Shown one piece after another: positions 24,367 to 33,152 of a stretch of 64,000 bases of DNA. The stretch is taken from positions 32,555 through 96,554 of the IMG/VR virus record IMGVR_UViG_3300025030_000060. One strand, written 5' to 3'. The notes below the pieces were generated by a model that was given only the letters and a program-made list of their open reading frames with translations, was not told the DNA's origin and did no database searches. This DNA comes from a virus. The translations under genes and the position numbers were made by a program. Numbering within the stretch: the stretch's first letter is position 1; each line of letters begins with the position of its first letter.

Positions 24367-26466
24367 CTACACCCCCGCCGCTTCGTCAGCCAATTTCTGA
24401 CTGAGCGCGTCCGCAGCGGTGTTGAGCCTTTCGTCGTACAGCTCAAGCATGTTCATGCCCTCCAGCATGGAGGCGGCTTCGTCAAGGGCCGCGTCCATTT
24501 CGGCAGACGTGGCATACTCCCCGGCGATGATCGAGTTGAGGATGGTAACAGCCGCGTTCTCTTCGGCACGGTCGGGGTTGGTGTCGCCGGGGTCTGCGGT
24601 CGTAGTCGTTTCAGGCGAAGCGACAGAAGGGATAGCCCCATTGATCTTAGCTGCAAACTCTTCAGGGGTGCCCGTCAGGTCATCAGGGATGAGCATTTCG
24701 TCACCTACCTTCGACTCTTCGCCCGAAATAGTTATTGACTGTATTCTTGCGGTGACACCTACGACATTTGCCCCAGCCCCAACCTGAACGTAGTCGTTGT
24801 CCACAATGAAAGTTGTCTCGCCCACGGTCTTTTGAAACGCATAGGCGAGCTTGGGGTTTTTATCCTTGGAAAGCCAGTCGAGCCCCCTAAGCGCATTGCG
24901 CACTGCGACAATGCGGTCCTGAAAGAAGGCATCCAGCACATCCTGATACTTGAGCTGTAGTTCAGGGTCGGCTATGATGAGCGCGTACCCGCTGGGGGAT
25001 GTCGCGTCAATGGCCGGGGCCGTCATTGGCACAATCCCCCCGTCGCTGAGATAGCCTTGCAGTTTGTCATAACGCACGTTCATAGTAGTGCTATCGGTCC
25101 TGAACTCAATAGCCGGGAGGTTGGACCCGCCAAATTCGCTGGACTCAAGGCTGGAGACTGCGTAGCCGTCCATGTAACTGTCTTTCTCGAAACTCTTGGA
25201 GACGAAATCCTGTCTGCTCATGCGGTAGGTGTCCCCGACGTGGAACTGCGACACTACGGCGGCGTATTTGGCCGCCCACTGCGCCACCGTCTCCCTTCCG
25301 CTGATCTGGTCCTGAAGAACGGCTACGGCCTTATCGAAGGCATTGACGGCGGTAGCCCTGCTCTTCGCTTTGAATTTCTGTTTGTCGGCATTTACGACGA
25401 TGCTCCCACTCTCCCCGTCCTCATAGAAGTTGGTCGACACTTCCTCAAGTCGGGGCTTTGCATCGGTGCCGCCTATGAGTAAGAGTTTGAAGGAACCTTC
25501 CTCTTTAGCATCAAAACCCATGCCGACAAGCACATTGGTGAACTCTGCCACGGCTGCGGCGTAGCCATCCCCGCCCCCAGTGCCCCCCTTCCCCTTGTTC
25601 CCGGCGATGGTCGCCGCCAAGGAATCGACCTGCGACTGAAGCTCTGCGTTGAACTCCTGAACCTTGGTGAGCTGCGCGGTGGCCGCCTGGATGTCAGAAT
25701 CGAGTTTTTCCGCCTGCGCCTGCGTTTCGGTGAGCGTGGCGAGCAAGGTCTGGTTGTTGACCTGCTCGGCTTCTACTTGCCCCCTCACGGTCTCCAGGGA
25801 TGCTTTCTGCTCGGCGATATCCTTCGACTTGGTGGCAAACGCCTTGGCGTTCTTTCCCACCAGCATGGCGACGCGCTTGCCTACCTCTTCCAGGGAGACA
25901 TCGGCCTCCCCCTCGGGCGAGACGGCCACGGTGATGTCCCGCTTGTTGAGAAGCCAGCGAAAGGCCAGGATCTCGTCGGCTGCGGTGATCTTCATCTTGT
26001 TGTTGTCCGGGGAGTGGAAGACGATGGTGATCGTCTGTCCGTCCGAAACAGGGAACTGCACCGTCACCGTGGCGAACATGCCGGACTGCCGGGGCTTGCC
26101 GATGTTGGCCTCCCCTACCGTCAGCCCCTTGTCGGCCATGTACCGGTTCAGGGACTTGGCGAGGGCCATCATGGTCTGCGCCGTCCGGGAGAAGGAACGA
26201 ACCCGCACCGCCTCTAGAACCATCCCGTCGTCCCGCGTGTTACCGCAGCCTGCGCAGTTGCCAGAGCATCCGTCGCAGGTCTGCTCTTCGCCGCCGTACT
26301 CCGCGTCCATGTCGGCCATGTCGGCGCACTCCAGAATCAGCAGCGCCTGTTTCGGGTCACAGGTGAGGCGGTAGTGGGCATCGGTCAGTTGCTCCGGGGT
26401 AAACCCTTTGGCAAACGGGTCAAAGGTAAGTCTGATCTTCCTTGCGTCCTGCATGCGGTATAACAT
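24367..26466 (-). CDS. DarA_N-like internal protein
   Basis: 699 aa from the ATG at 26466 (GGAGGGAGGGACACC upstream). Residues about 90-290 match the N-terminal domain of P1 DarA-type antirestriction proteins: TITIVFHSPDNNKMKITAAD, then AFRWLLNKRDITVAVSPEGE and VGKRVAMLVGKNAKAF, followed by a coiled coil. A short Cys cluster (CDGCSGNCAGC, 64-74) precedes MVLE-AV (after E85). LILE-CA occurs after E46. P1 DarA is a processed head protein needed for DarB protection, so this gene and the DarB-like gene probably work together. The C-terminal 400 residues are unassigned. Confidence 0.7.
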   Translation of the reverse strand: MLYRMQDARKIRLTFDPFAKGFTPEQLTDAHYRLTCDPKQALLILECADMADMDAEYGGEEQTCDGCSGNCAGCGNTRDDGMVLEAVRVRSFSRTAQTMMALAKSLNRYMADKGLTVGEANIGKPRQSGMFATVTVQFPVSDGQTITIVFHSPDNNKMKITAADEILAFRWLLNKRDITVAVSPEGEADVSLEEVGKRVAMLVGKNAKAFATKSKDIAEQKASLETVRGQVEAEQVNNQTLLATLTETQAQAEKLDSDIQAATAQLTKVQEFNAELQSQVDSLAATIAGNKGKGGTGGGDGYAAAVAEFTNVLVGMGFDAKEEGSFKLLLIGGTDAKPRLEEVSTNFYEDGESGSIVVNADKQKFKAKSRATAVNAFDKAVAVLQDQISGRETVAQWAAKYAAVVSQFHVGDTYRMSRQDFVSKSFEKDSYMDGYAVSSLESSEFGGSNLPAIEFRTDSTTMNVRYDKLQGYLSDGGIVPMTAPAIDATSPSGYALIIADPELQLKYQDVLDAFFQDRIVAVRNALRGLDWLSKDKNPKLAYAFQKTVGETTFIVDNDYVQVGAGANVVGVTARIQSITISGEESKVGDEMLIPDDLTGTPEEFAAKINGAIPSVASPETTTTADPGDTNPDRAEENAAVTILNSIIAGEYATSAEMDAALDEAASMLEGMNMLELYDERLNTAADALSQKLADEAAGV

Positions 26467-26495
26467 TGGTGTCCCTCCCTCCGGGAAATTGATGG

Positions 26496-28313
26496 CTATT
26501 CGTATTGCTCGGGGAAATCGTTGGCCGGAAGCGGCTTGTTGGCGGCCTCCCAGGTCTTCCTGTCCTGAGCGGCCATCGGGTACTGCCGGTGGCAGTTGAT
26601 GCAGACTTCTTCCTGCACGTCTGCTCCGCACCACGGGCAAGGCTTGTGGGTCGTCGCGCCCTGATCGTGCTCGGGGTCGTCAATATGCAGCGGGTCGTCA
26701 ATGTCGTGTTCCCCGCTCCTGTCGATCTCCAGCCCGATGCCTTCGAGGATCATCGCGGGCGCTATGCCCCGGTAGATCATCCCTTCGTGCTGGACCTTGT
26801 AGAACGGGCCTTGCGCGGTAGGCACAGACTCAAGAATCATGACCTTCTTTCCTGCGAGCGCATCGCCTTCAGCACGGTGCCCCTTGAGGGTCACTTCGGT
26901 GCCTGCCCCGAAAGGCTCGGCGCTCTCCATGACCATTCCTTCCCCGTCAATCTTGCAGCCCTGCGAGGGGCACTCATAGCCCCCCTCGCAGGGCTCCGTG
27001 CTGGCACCGCACTTTGGGCAGTCGCCACAGGAACCGCTGGTTGCAACGACAGGAGCCGGATAGGTGAAGGGGGAAAGGATCGTGGTGTCCTGGAAAACCG
27101 CCCAGCCGGTAGACTCGGAGCGTTCGGCATAGGTAGCGCGCCCATCGGGAACGCCGACAATCTCGGCAGGGGAACCTGTTTCAACACCATTATCCGGGTT
27201 GCCGTTGTTGTCGCTGCCCCACTCCAGAATCATCGCCCGCCCCGGCATGTCCTGCTCTTCCTGATGCGCGTTGAACAGGTCGATGGCTTCAAGGATTGCG
27301 GTCTCTTCCGGGGCCTTGATCCAGTTCAGGAAATACGCCTTGGAGAGATTGGCAATCTTCCCCTCGGCCTTGAGCTGCACAGACTCGAAGATGTTCTCTT
27401 CCTCCTTCAGGAACCCCATCAACTCGTCGTCGGTGAAACTTTCGATGAAGGCAATGGCGTCATTGATCTCGCAGGAGTTGTTGAACCCCTCGACAAAGGC
27501 GGCGGTGAGCTTCGGGTGTCTTGCTCTGCCGTGCAGCAGATCCTGCGCGATGCGGGTACGGTCGATCTGCACCGGGGCGGTGCCTGCGGCTTCGAGGATG
27601 GCTCCCGTGCCGTCGATTTGACAACCGCATGCGGGGCATTTTTTGCCGCCTTCGCAATCGTCCATCACTGCTCCACACTTGGGGCACTGCGTTTCCATGA
27701 GTTGCCCATCGTTGGCGCTCTCCATGATGCCGCTCTTCAGGTTTTCGAGCTGTTTTTGAAGATCGGTAGACTTGTTGTTTTCCTCTTCGATCTGTGCCTG
27801 GAGTCTCAGCAGGTTCCTGTCCTTTTCTACCACAACGGGCTGGAGTGCCGCAATCTGCTCCTGCACGGCCCCGTTCTGCCCTCTGAATTCCTCCAGAGAT
27901 GCGGTGTAGGTGTGGATCTGCTCGGCAGTGCTGGTATTGACCGCCTTGACCTTGGGGGCGACGACCTTCACCCGCGAAAGCTGCTTTTCCTTCTGCTTCG
28001 CGTAGGCGGGCTCATTCTCCTTGACGTAGGCCAGGACCTCATCGGTGAAGGTGTCCGGCTTGATGTAGTTCTTGATCGCCAGGACCTTGCCGTTCAGCTT
28101 CGCCTGATAGAGACTCCCCCCGGCCTTGATCTTCAGCACGAGGGTCTGACCGCTCTCGAAGGTGAGCGTTGCCGTCTTGATGGCATAGCCGTTCTCGCGC
28201 TTACTCTTGTTGTCGGCCACGGTCTCCTTTACCGGGAACCCCGCCTTATCGAACTTCTGGAGGAGCGACTTGAGCCCCTTTTTGGTGTAGTCCTCAAACT
28301 CTATCGTTACCAT
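26496..28313 (-). CDS. modular zinc-ribbon internal protein with repeated cleavage motifs
   Basis: 605 aa from the ATG at 28313 (AGGAGG six bases upstream). Order: N-terminal alpha/beta and coiled-coil region related in build to the 699-aa neighbour; IME-SA (after about E198); zinc ribbon CPKC...CPAC; ILE-AA (E241); helical domain; ILE-AI, ILE-W; second zinc ribbon CPKC...CPSQGC; VME-SA (E463); SH3-like segment with ILE-SV and ILE-GI; third ribbon CPWC...CINC. Two ribbons share the same frame ending IDG-G before the cleavage motif, so a ribbon-plus-site unit was duplicated. Probably packaged and cut into several peptides. Biochemical role unknown. Confidence 0.65.
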   Translation of the reverse strand: MVTIEFEDYTKKGLKSLLQKFDKAGFPVKETVADNKSKRENGYAIKTATLTFESGQTLVLKIKAGGSLYQAKLNGKVLAIKNYIKPDTFTDEVLAYVKENEPAYAKQKEKQLSRVKVVAPKVKAVNTSTAEQIHTYTASLEEFRGQNGAVQEQIAALQPVVVEKDRNLLRLQAQIEEENNKSTDLQKQLENLKSGIMESANDGQLMETQCPKCGAVMDDCEGGKKCPACGCQIDGTGAILEAAGTAPVQIDRTRIAQDLLHGRARHPKLTAAFVEGFNNSCEINDAIAFIESFTDDELMGFLKEEENIFESVQLKAEGKIANLSKAYFLNWIKAPEETAILEAIDLFNAHQEEQDMPGRAMILEWGSDNNGNPDNGVETGSPAEIVGVPDGRATYAERSESTGWAVFQDTTILSPFTYPAPVVATSGSCGDCPKCGASTEPCEGGYECPSQGCKIDGEGMVMESAEPFGAGTEVTLKGHRAEGDALAGKKVMILESVPTAQGPFYKVQHEGMIYRGIAPAMILEGIGLEIDRSGEHDIDDPLHIDDPEHDQGATTHKPCPWCGADVQEEVCINCHRQYPMAAQDRKTWEAANKPLPANDFPEQYE

Positions 28314-28396
28314 GCCGCTCCTCCTGTTTTTTGCCCCACAAGATACTTGATTAATTGACAATTCACAATATTTTTATTGGAAGCCCTTTTTGTTGC

Positions 28397-28433
28397 ATTA
28401 TTTGTTTGACAGATAATCTAAAAAGAGTATAAA
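28397..28433 (+). promoter_or_regulatory. sigma-70 promoter with palindromic operator (plus strand)
   Basis: TTGACA (28406-28411), 16-bp spacer, TATAAA (28428-28433). A 21-bp palindrome (28397-28417; ATTATTTGT-TTG-ACAGATAAT) covers the -35. The block from GCATTATTTG to GAGT is nearly identical to the minus-strand promoter at 10147-10183. It drives the plus-strand gene at 28469. A weaker minus-strand promoter (TTGTGA, 17 bp, TATCTT) for the 28313 gene may overlap this region. Confidence 0.7.
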
Positions 28434-28468
28434 TGGAGCAACCATACCTTTCTAAAAAGGAGCCACAA

Positions 28469-28942
28469 ATGACAAATTTAAAGCTGATCCTGATCGCTGT
28501 TATCCTCTCCGTATCGGCTACCCCGGCGATTGCGGGTGACATATTCACCAAGGGGGATACTGTCTGGACGACCACTGACACTGTTTTGCAGGTTGCGATG
28601 CTTGTGCTGCTTGAAGTAGACCGCGAGCAAACCATCTATATCTCTAAACACTCTAAAGGGGACATATATGGCGATGCTGAGACATACCCTGTAGGCACGG
28701 TTCCAATCCCAACATACTATGAACGAAACCAGGGGATCGGCCAAGAGGCGTCCACTGCCAAAATAACCTCCTACTTTATCGCTTACGCGGCAGGCCATAC
28801 GTTGATCTCTTATGGCCTGCGGAAGTCTGGATGGACCATAATGGGCACCCCCGTAGTAACTTTATGGCAAGCTGGCTACATTGTTTACGAGGCGGATGTT
28901 GTACTAAAAAACTATAAGCTAGGCATAAAAATGCAGTTCTAG
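28469..28942 (+). CDS. secreted or membrane protein, lone plus-strand gene (moron candidate)
   Basis: 157 aa from the ATG at 28469, seven bases after AAGGAG. A Sec signal peptide (about residues 1-22, ending AIA-GD) is followed by TTDTVLQVAMLVLLEVDREQT and two further hydrophobic stretches (YFIAYAAGHTLI; GTPVVTLWQAGYIVY). The only plus-strand gene in the window, with its own promoter and operator. This is the build of a moron expressed independently of the lytic program, for example for envelope modification or exclusion. Function unknown. Confidence 0.75.
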   Translation: MTNLKLILIAVILSVSATPAIAGDIFTKGDTVWTTTDTVLQVAMLVLLEVDREQTIYISKHSKGDIYGDAETYPVGTVPIPTYYERNQGIGQEASTAKITSYFIAYAAGHTLISYGLRKSGWTIMGTPVVTLWQAGYIVYEADVVLKNYKLGIKMQF

Positions 28943-28962
28943 GCCCCCTAACCCCAATATGG

Positions 28963-31900
28963 TTATTCCCACGAGTTGTTACCGTAATAGAAGGTATCGC
29001 CACCGGCTGCCCCTGTGCAAACGTAGAGAAAACTATTCCCTGTTGAACTGGTCCCGTCCGTAACACCCGTTACGGTATACCAACCGTTATCGGTATCCCC
29101 ACCGACAGGTCGGTAATTTCGCGTGGACCTATTGACCGCACGCACCGAATACGTGCGGTACGCATTGACCGCACCCCCCGATATTTCCAGGGCGACCACG
29201 CATGTGCTGGCTGTTCCTACGGCTATGCTGCCGGTGGTTGCACCCGAGGGAGTAAGGTTCTTGATATACAGGTTGCTACCATCCCACCTTAGACTATTAA
29301 ACGAGGTGCTTCCAATGTTGAACTTCCCTACCCCGCTTGAATTGCCGAGCCAATAGCCCGCTGTACTGTAATCCGTGTAACCAGTTTTGCCTGAGCTGAT
29401 ATTAACCGCCCCCGCTGCGAAATTAATCAGACTCCCCAGCGTACTATCCGAGAAAAGCCCGATCCCTGCTACCTTCCCGTTTGCGTCTACCTTGAGGGTG
29501 TACTGAGCGGAATACTGGTTCGCCGCCGTATCGGCTTCGCTGGCGCTGGTCGCCGCACTTGTCGCGTACCCGGAAGCGTTGCTTGCGTGAGTCCCTGCCG
29601 TGGTAGCTGCACTCGAAGCTGTACTGGATGACGACGCTGCGCTATTCGAGTAGGAAAGGGCATTTCCTTCTGACGTACTTGCAGCCGTGGCGCTGTTACT
29701 TGCAGCCGTGGCGCTGGCAGAGGCATTACCCGCCGAAGTAGATGCACTGCTTGCCTGCGATGACGCAGTGCTGGCAGAGGCGCTGGCATTGCTTGCACTG
29801 GTTCCCGCTGCGGTCTCACTGGTCGCCGCATTGCCCGCTGACGTAGAAGCCTGAGAAGCGTAGGTACTGGCACTGCCCGCCGACGTGTTGGCAGCCGTTG
29901 CACTCGCCGCCGCCGCTGTCGCCGACGTGCCAGCCGCCCCCGCCGAGGTTGATGCACTACTGGCCGAGGTTGATGCCGCACTCGCCGACGTGCTTGCGCC
30001 TGCGGCCTCTGATGCTGCGGTAACGGCGCTTGCAGCCGCTGCCGTTGCAGAGTTCCCGGCGTTGGTCGCTTGCGTCGATGCCGTGGTGGCGCTGGAAGCT
30101 GCCGCCGTGGCGCTGCCTCCCGCTGCCGTCTCGCTAGCTGCCGCTGCCGTTGCGCTAGCTGCCGCTGCCGTTGCTGATCCTGAAGCATTGGACGCCTGAG
30201 TAGACGCCGTGCCCGCCGATCCTGCTGCGTTCGTGGCATTGGTTCCGGCAGTCGTGGCGCTGGACGCCGCATTGTCTGCTGAAGTGCTGGCTTGGCTAGC
30301 GTAGGTGCTGGCACTACCTGCTGAAGTGGACGCTGCCGTCGCACTGGCCGCCGCTGCGCTTGCGCTTGTCCCTGCGTTGCCTTCGCTCGTTGAGGCGCTG
30401 CTCGCTGATGTTGCCGCAGCACTCGCTGCCGTAGTCGCATCAGCGGCTTTTGATGTAGCCGTTACCGCGCTTGCCGCCGCTGATGTTGCTGACGTTCCCG
30501 CATTGGTCGCACTGGTTCCAGCAGAACTGGCGCTGGTCGCTGCCGCTGTTGCCGATCCTCCCGCCGAGACAGACTCAGTTATATCCTCACAACTCAACTG
30601 TGCTATTTCATAAGTCGAGGTGGTCCCTGAAGGATAGTTCAATATTGCCATTGGTCGCACGGCCACGATGCCAGTACCAGTACCGACAATTGAGCTGCCC
30701 GGTAATGTAAGAGTATAGGTCTGCCACCCTTGGGCTACTTGTAGATCAGTAGGCCCAGTTAAAACGTACTGATATGCGGCAGAGGGGTACGTTACGTTGG
30801 CGTAACTAGCATCCAACGCTGCATATCCAGCGTACAGGTCTCCTCCCGCCTGGTCAACAGTCCTCCTCGCTACTATGGTAAATCTGTATGTCCTTAATGG
30901 AGATACTGGATACAATTTTCTCGTGAAAATATTCACTAAACCCGTGCGAGATAGTGCAAGGGGTCCACCATTGCCCGAGGTATTAGCCACATTGTAGGCA
31001 TTTGCGTCAGCGGTGATCGGAGGGTTGCTGAGGGTATAGGCATAGGACAGTTCGTTTAGAGGGTCGCTGAAAAGTACACTGGAACTTGCTGCAACAGTCT
31101 CACCGTAACTAGACGCAGCAGATACCGAGGAAGCCGCCGCCGCCGTGGCAGAGTTACCCGCGTTCGTCGCACTCGTTGATGCGCTACTGGCACTGGTCGC
31201 CGCCGCGCTGGCGCTTCCCCCTGCCGTCGTGGCGCTATTCGCCGCGTTGGTTGCACTGGTAGCCGCTGCCGACTCTGCCGACTCCGCTGAGTTCTTCGCT
31301 GTGACCGCTGCCGTCTGTGCCGATTGAGCTGCTGACTGCGCCGTTTCGGCGGCGAGCTTCGATGTGTTCGCGGCACTGGCACTCGTAGATGCGGCACCGG
31401 CAGAAGAACTTGCGTTGCTCGCACTCGTTGCCGCTGCTGAAGCAGACGTACCCGCCGCTGTGTTGGCCGCTTCCGCCGCTACCTTGGCACTCGTCGCCGC
31501 CGTGCTGGCTGTTTCTGCGGCGGTTTTGTAGGTGTCGGCGGAACTTGCAGATGTCGCCGCAGCCGTGGCTGAAGTGCTGGCGTCCGCCGCCTTGGTTGTC
31601 GCTGTGGTGGCGCTGGTGGCCGCAGCACTGGCGCTGGTCCCAGCCTGACCCGCCGAAGTGCTGGCTTGCGAAGCGGAGGTGTTGGCGGCATCTGCAAACC
31701 CTGAAGCTGAAGTGCTCGAAGTAGCGGCATCCGTGGCTGACGTTTCCGCCGCCGTCGCATCTCCATCGGCTTCATTTGCGGCGAAAACTGCATTAGCTTC
31801 CGAAATGGCTGCCGCCGCTGCTGCCGCTGCCGCCCCCTCGACATCCATTACTATGCTGCCTGCGGTCTCCACCATAGCTGATGCCGTCGCCGCTGCGTTG

Positions 31901-32358
31901 ACTGCATTTGACTGCGCCAGTACAGCATTCGCCTGCGCCTGTATGGCTGCCGCTCTTGCTGACGAGGCGTCCGTTGCAGATTGAGCCGCTGCGGCTGCGG
32001 CAGTGTTGGCCAAAGTGGACTTATTGAAGGCCGCTATCGCATCATTCATCGCCGATGTGGCAGAGGCATTTGAGGCATTTGCTGCCGCTGTTGCCTGATT
32101 TACCAAGTTCGTGAGGTCCGTACCGCCCGATGTCCCGATAGTCAGACTTTTCCCCGTTCGATCCGTGGTGAGAGTAATACCCCCCGCGCCGATCAGTTTC
32201 AGCGTGTTGCCGATCTGCGTTGACCGCAATGTTTCCTGGCCCGCAGTGGATAGGTTCATGTAACTGGGGCCGATAATTGTTGCGGCCTGCGCGGAACTGC
32301 TGATAATGACCGCGCTTGCAAATATGACCGCCAGTAACAGTTTAATTCTCGATATCAT
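28963..32358 (-). CDS. large Ala/Ser/Thr-repeat tail fibre with Sec signal peptide
   Basis: 1131 aa. Most of residues 75-420 and 590-930 are short AATSASSASTSA-type repeats, as in side tail fibres that form long trimeric stalks. A non-repeat domain (about 425-590, SSVLFSDPLNELSYAYTLSN onward) looks like a beta-sandwich. The C-terminus starts YTLKVDANGKVAGIGL, similar to the segment near the end of lambda J-type tip proteins, and ends in a receptor-binding-like domain. The first 26 residues are a good Sec signal peptide (SSAQA-AT), unexpected for a virion protein assembled in the cytoplasm. Confidence 0.8.
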   Translation of the reverse strand: MISRIKLLLAVIFASAVIISSSAQAATIIGPSYMNLSTAGQETLRSTQIGNTLKLIGAGGITLTTDRTGKSLTIGTSGGTDLTNLVNQATAAANASNASATSAMNDAIAAFNKSTLANTAAAAAAQSATDASSARAAAIQAQANAVLAQSNAVNAAATASAMVETAGSIVMDVEGAAAAAAAAAISEANAVFAANEADGDATAAETSATDAATSSTSASGFADAANTSASQASTSAGQAGTSASAAATSATTATTKAADASTSATAAATSASSADTYKTAAETASTAATSAKVAAEAANTAAGTSASAAATSASNASSSAGAASTSASAANTSKLAAETAQSAAQSAQTAAVTAKNSAESAESAAATSATNAANSATTAGGSASAAATSASSASTSATNAGNSATAAAASSVSAASSYGETVAASSSVLFSDPLNELSYAYTLSNPPITADANAYNVANTSGNGGPLALSRTGLVNIFTRKLYPVSPLRTYRFTIVARRTVDQAGGDLYAGYAALDASYANVTYPSAAYQYVLTGPTDLQVAQGWQTYTLTLPGSSIVGTGTGIVAVRPMAILNYPSGTTSTYEIAQLSCEDITESVSAGGSATAAATSASSAGTSATNAGTSATSAAASAVTATSKAADATTAASAAATSASSASTSEGNAGTSASAAAASATAASTSAGSASTYASQASTSADNAASSATTAGTNATNAAGSAGTASTQASNASGSATAAAASATAAAASETAAGGSATAAASSATTASTQATNAGNSATAAAASAVTAASEAAGASTSASAASTSASSASTSAGAAGTSATAAAASATAANTSAGSASTYASQASTSAGNAATSETAAGTSASNASASASTASSQASSASTSAGNASASATAASNSATAASTSEGNALSYSNSAASSSSTASSAATTAGTHASNASGYATSAATSASEADTAANQYSAQYTLKVDANGKVAGIGLFSDSTLGSLINFAAGAVNISSGKTGYTDYSTAGYWLGNSSGVGKFNIGSTSFNSLRWDGSNLYIKNLTPSGATTGSIAVGTASTCVVALEISGGAVNAYRTYSVRAVNRSTRNYRPVGGDTDNGWYTVTGVTDGTSSTGNSFLYVCTGAAGGDTFYYGNNSWE

Positions 32359-32382
32359 ATGGATGTCTCCGTTTGCCAGGGT

Positions 32383-33138
32383 TTAAGGTTTGATGCAGTA
32401 CGGAAGTGCTATGTTGCGCGGTCGGGTCTCTGTGCCCCCGGTACTGCTTGTCAAAGCCCCGCTTTCTCCAGCAGCCACGCCCGCATTGACTCGATAGGAC
32501 ATGCTTGATGTCCCGGCATAATCTGCAACTGCGTGGTTATGGCTCTTAAACGCATCAGCCTGATAGCTGCCCAATGCACGCCCCGTATCGATCCCTCTGC
32601 CGCCATCCAAACCCCTGATGAACTCACCCCGTAAGTCGGGCAGGTTGTAGGTTGTCGTCCCATCCCCTGTACCGTAGGTAGTCCCTATTATCCCGTAAAG
32701 AACGGCATACGTTGCCCTGCTTACCGCCGTCCCGTTTGCCGCCAGCCACCCTGTCGGGCAACTGGAACCCGCAAATGCGATTACGGTCCCGGAAGGTGCG
32801 GCCCTGTCGGCAGTCAGACCTTGAGCTGCCGTGGCAAAGTCGGCGGCATGGAGTCCGTCTACCGTGTCGGCATCCCCGGTAATGCTCCCAGGCACCTTGC
32901 CGCTCCCGTTACGCACCGGAATGGTATTCGCTACCGTCCCGGCATTTGCGGCGTAGCCTACCCCGCCTAATGCGATCTGCCCTACGGTGGCTTTCCTCGA
33001 TGCACTCCCCTGAACCACGTTCACGAGGTCTGATGCTGCGACGCTGCTCGCCGCTGGCATCTGCGTGATTTTCAGGTCTGCTGCAAAAACGATGCTCGGT
33101 AACAACATCAAAGCCAGTAAATATCTAAGCGTTTTCAT
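32383..33138 (-). CDS. tail collar domain protein with Sec signal peptide
   Basis: 251 aa. Residues about 115-180 match the phage tail collar domain (SCPTGWLAANGTAVSRATYA, then YNLPDLRGEFIRG), and SHNHAV follows as in short tail fibre tips. The N-terminus MKTLRYLLALMLLPSIVFA-AD is a clear signal peptide. The first mature part (MPAASSVAASDLVNVVQGSA) is the usual fibre lead sequence. It lies next to the large fibre and the baseplate genes, so a receptor-binding role is likely. Confidence 0.8.
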   Translation of the reverse strand: MKTLRYLLALMLLPSIVFAADLKITQMPAASSVAASDLVNVVQGSASRKATVGQIALGGVGYAANAGTVANTIPVRNGSGKVPGSITGDADTVDGLHAADFATAAQGLTADRAAPSGTVIAFAGSSCPTGWLAANGTAVSRATYAVLYGIIGTTYGTGDGTTTYNLPDLRGEFIRGLDGGRGIDTGRALGSYQADAFKSHNHAVADYAGTSSMSYRVNAGVAAGESGALTSSTGGTETRPRNIALPYCIKP

Positions 33139-33152
33139 TGAAGCCCCTCCTG

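Noticed and set aside
29500-32000. Short direct repeats resembling a CRISPR or satellite array
   Set aside because: They encode Ala/Ser/Thr fibre repeats in frame with variable spacing and no constant spacer length.
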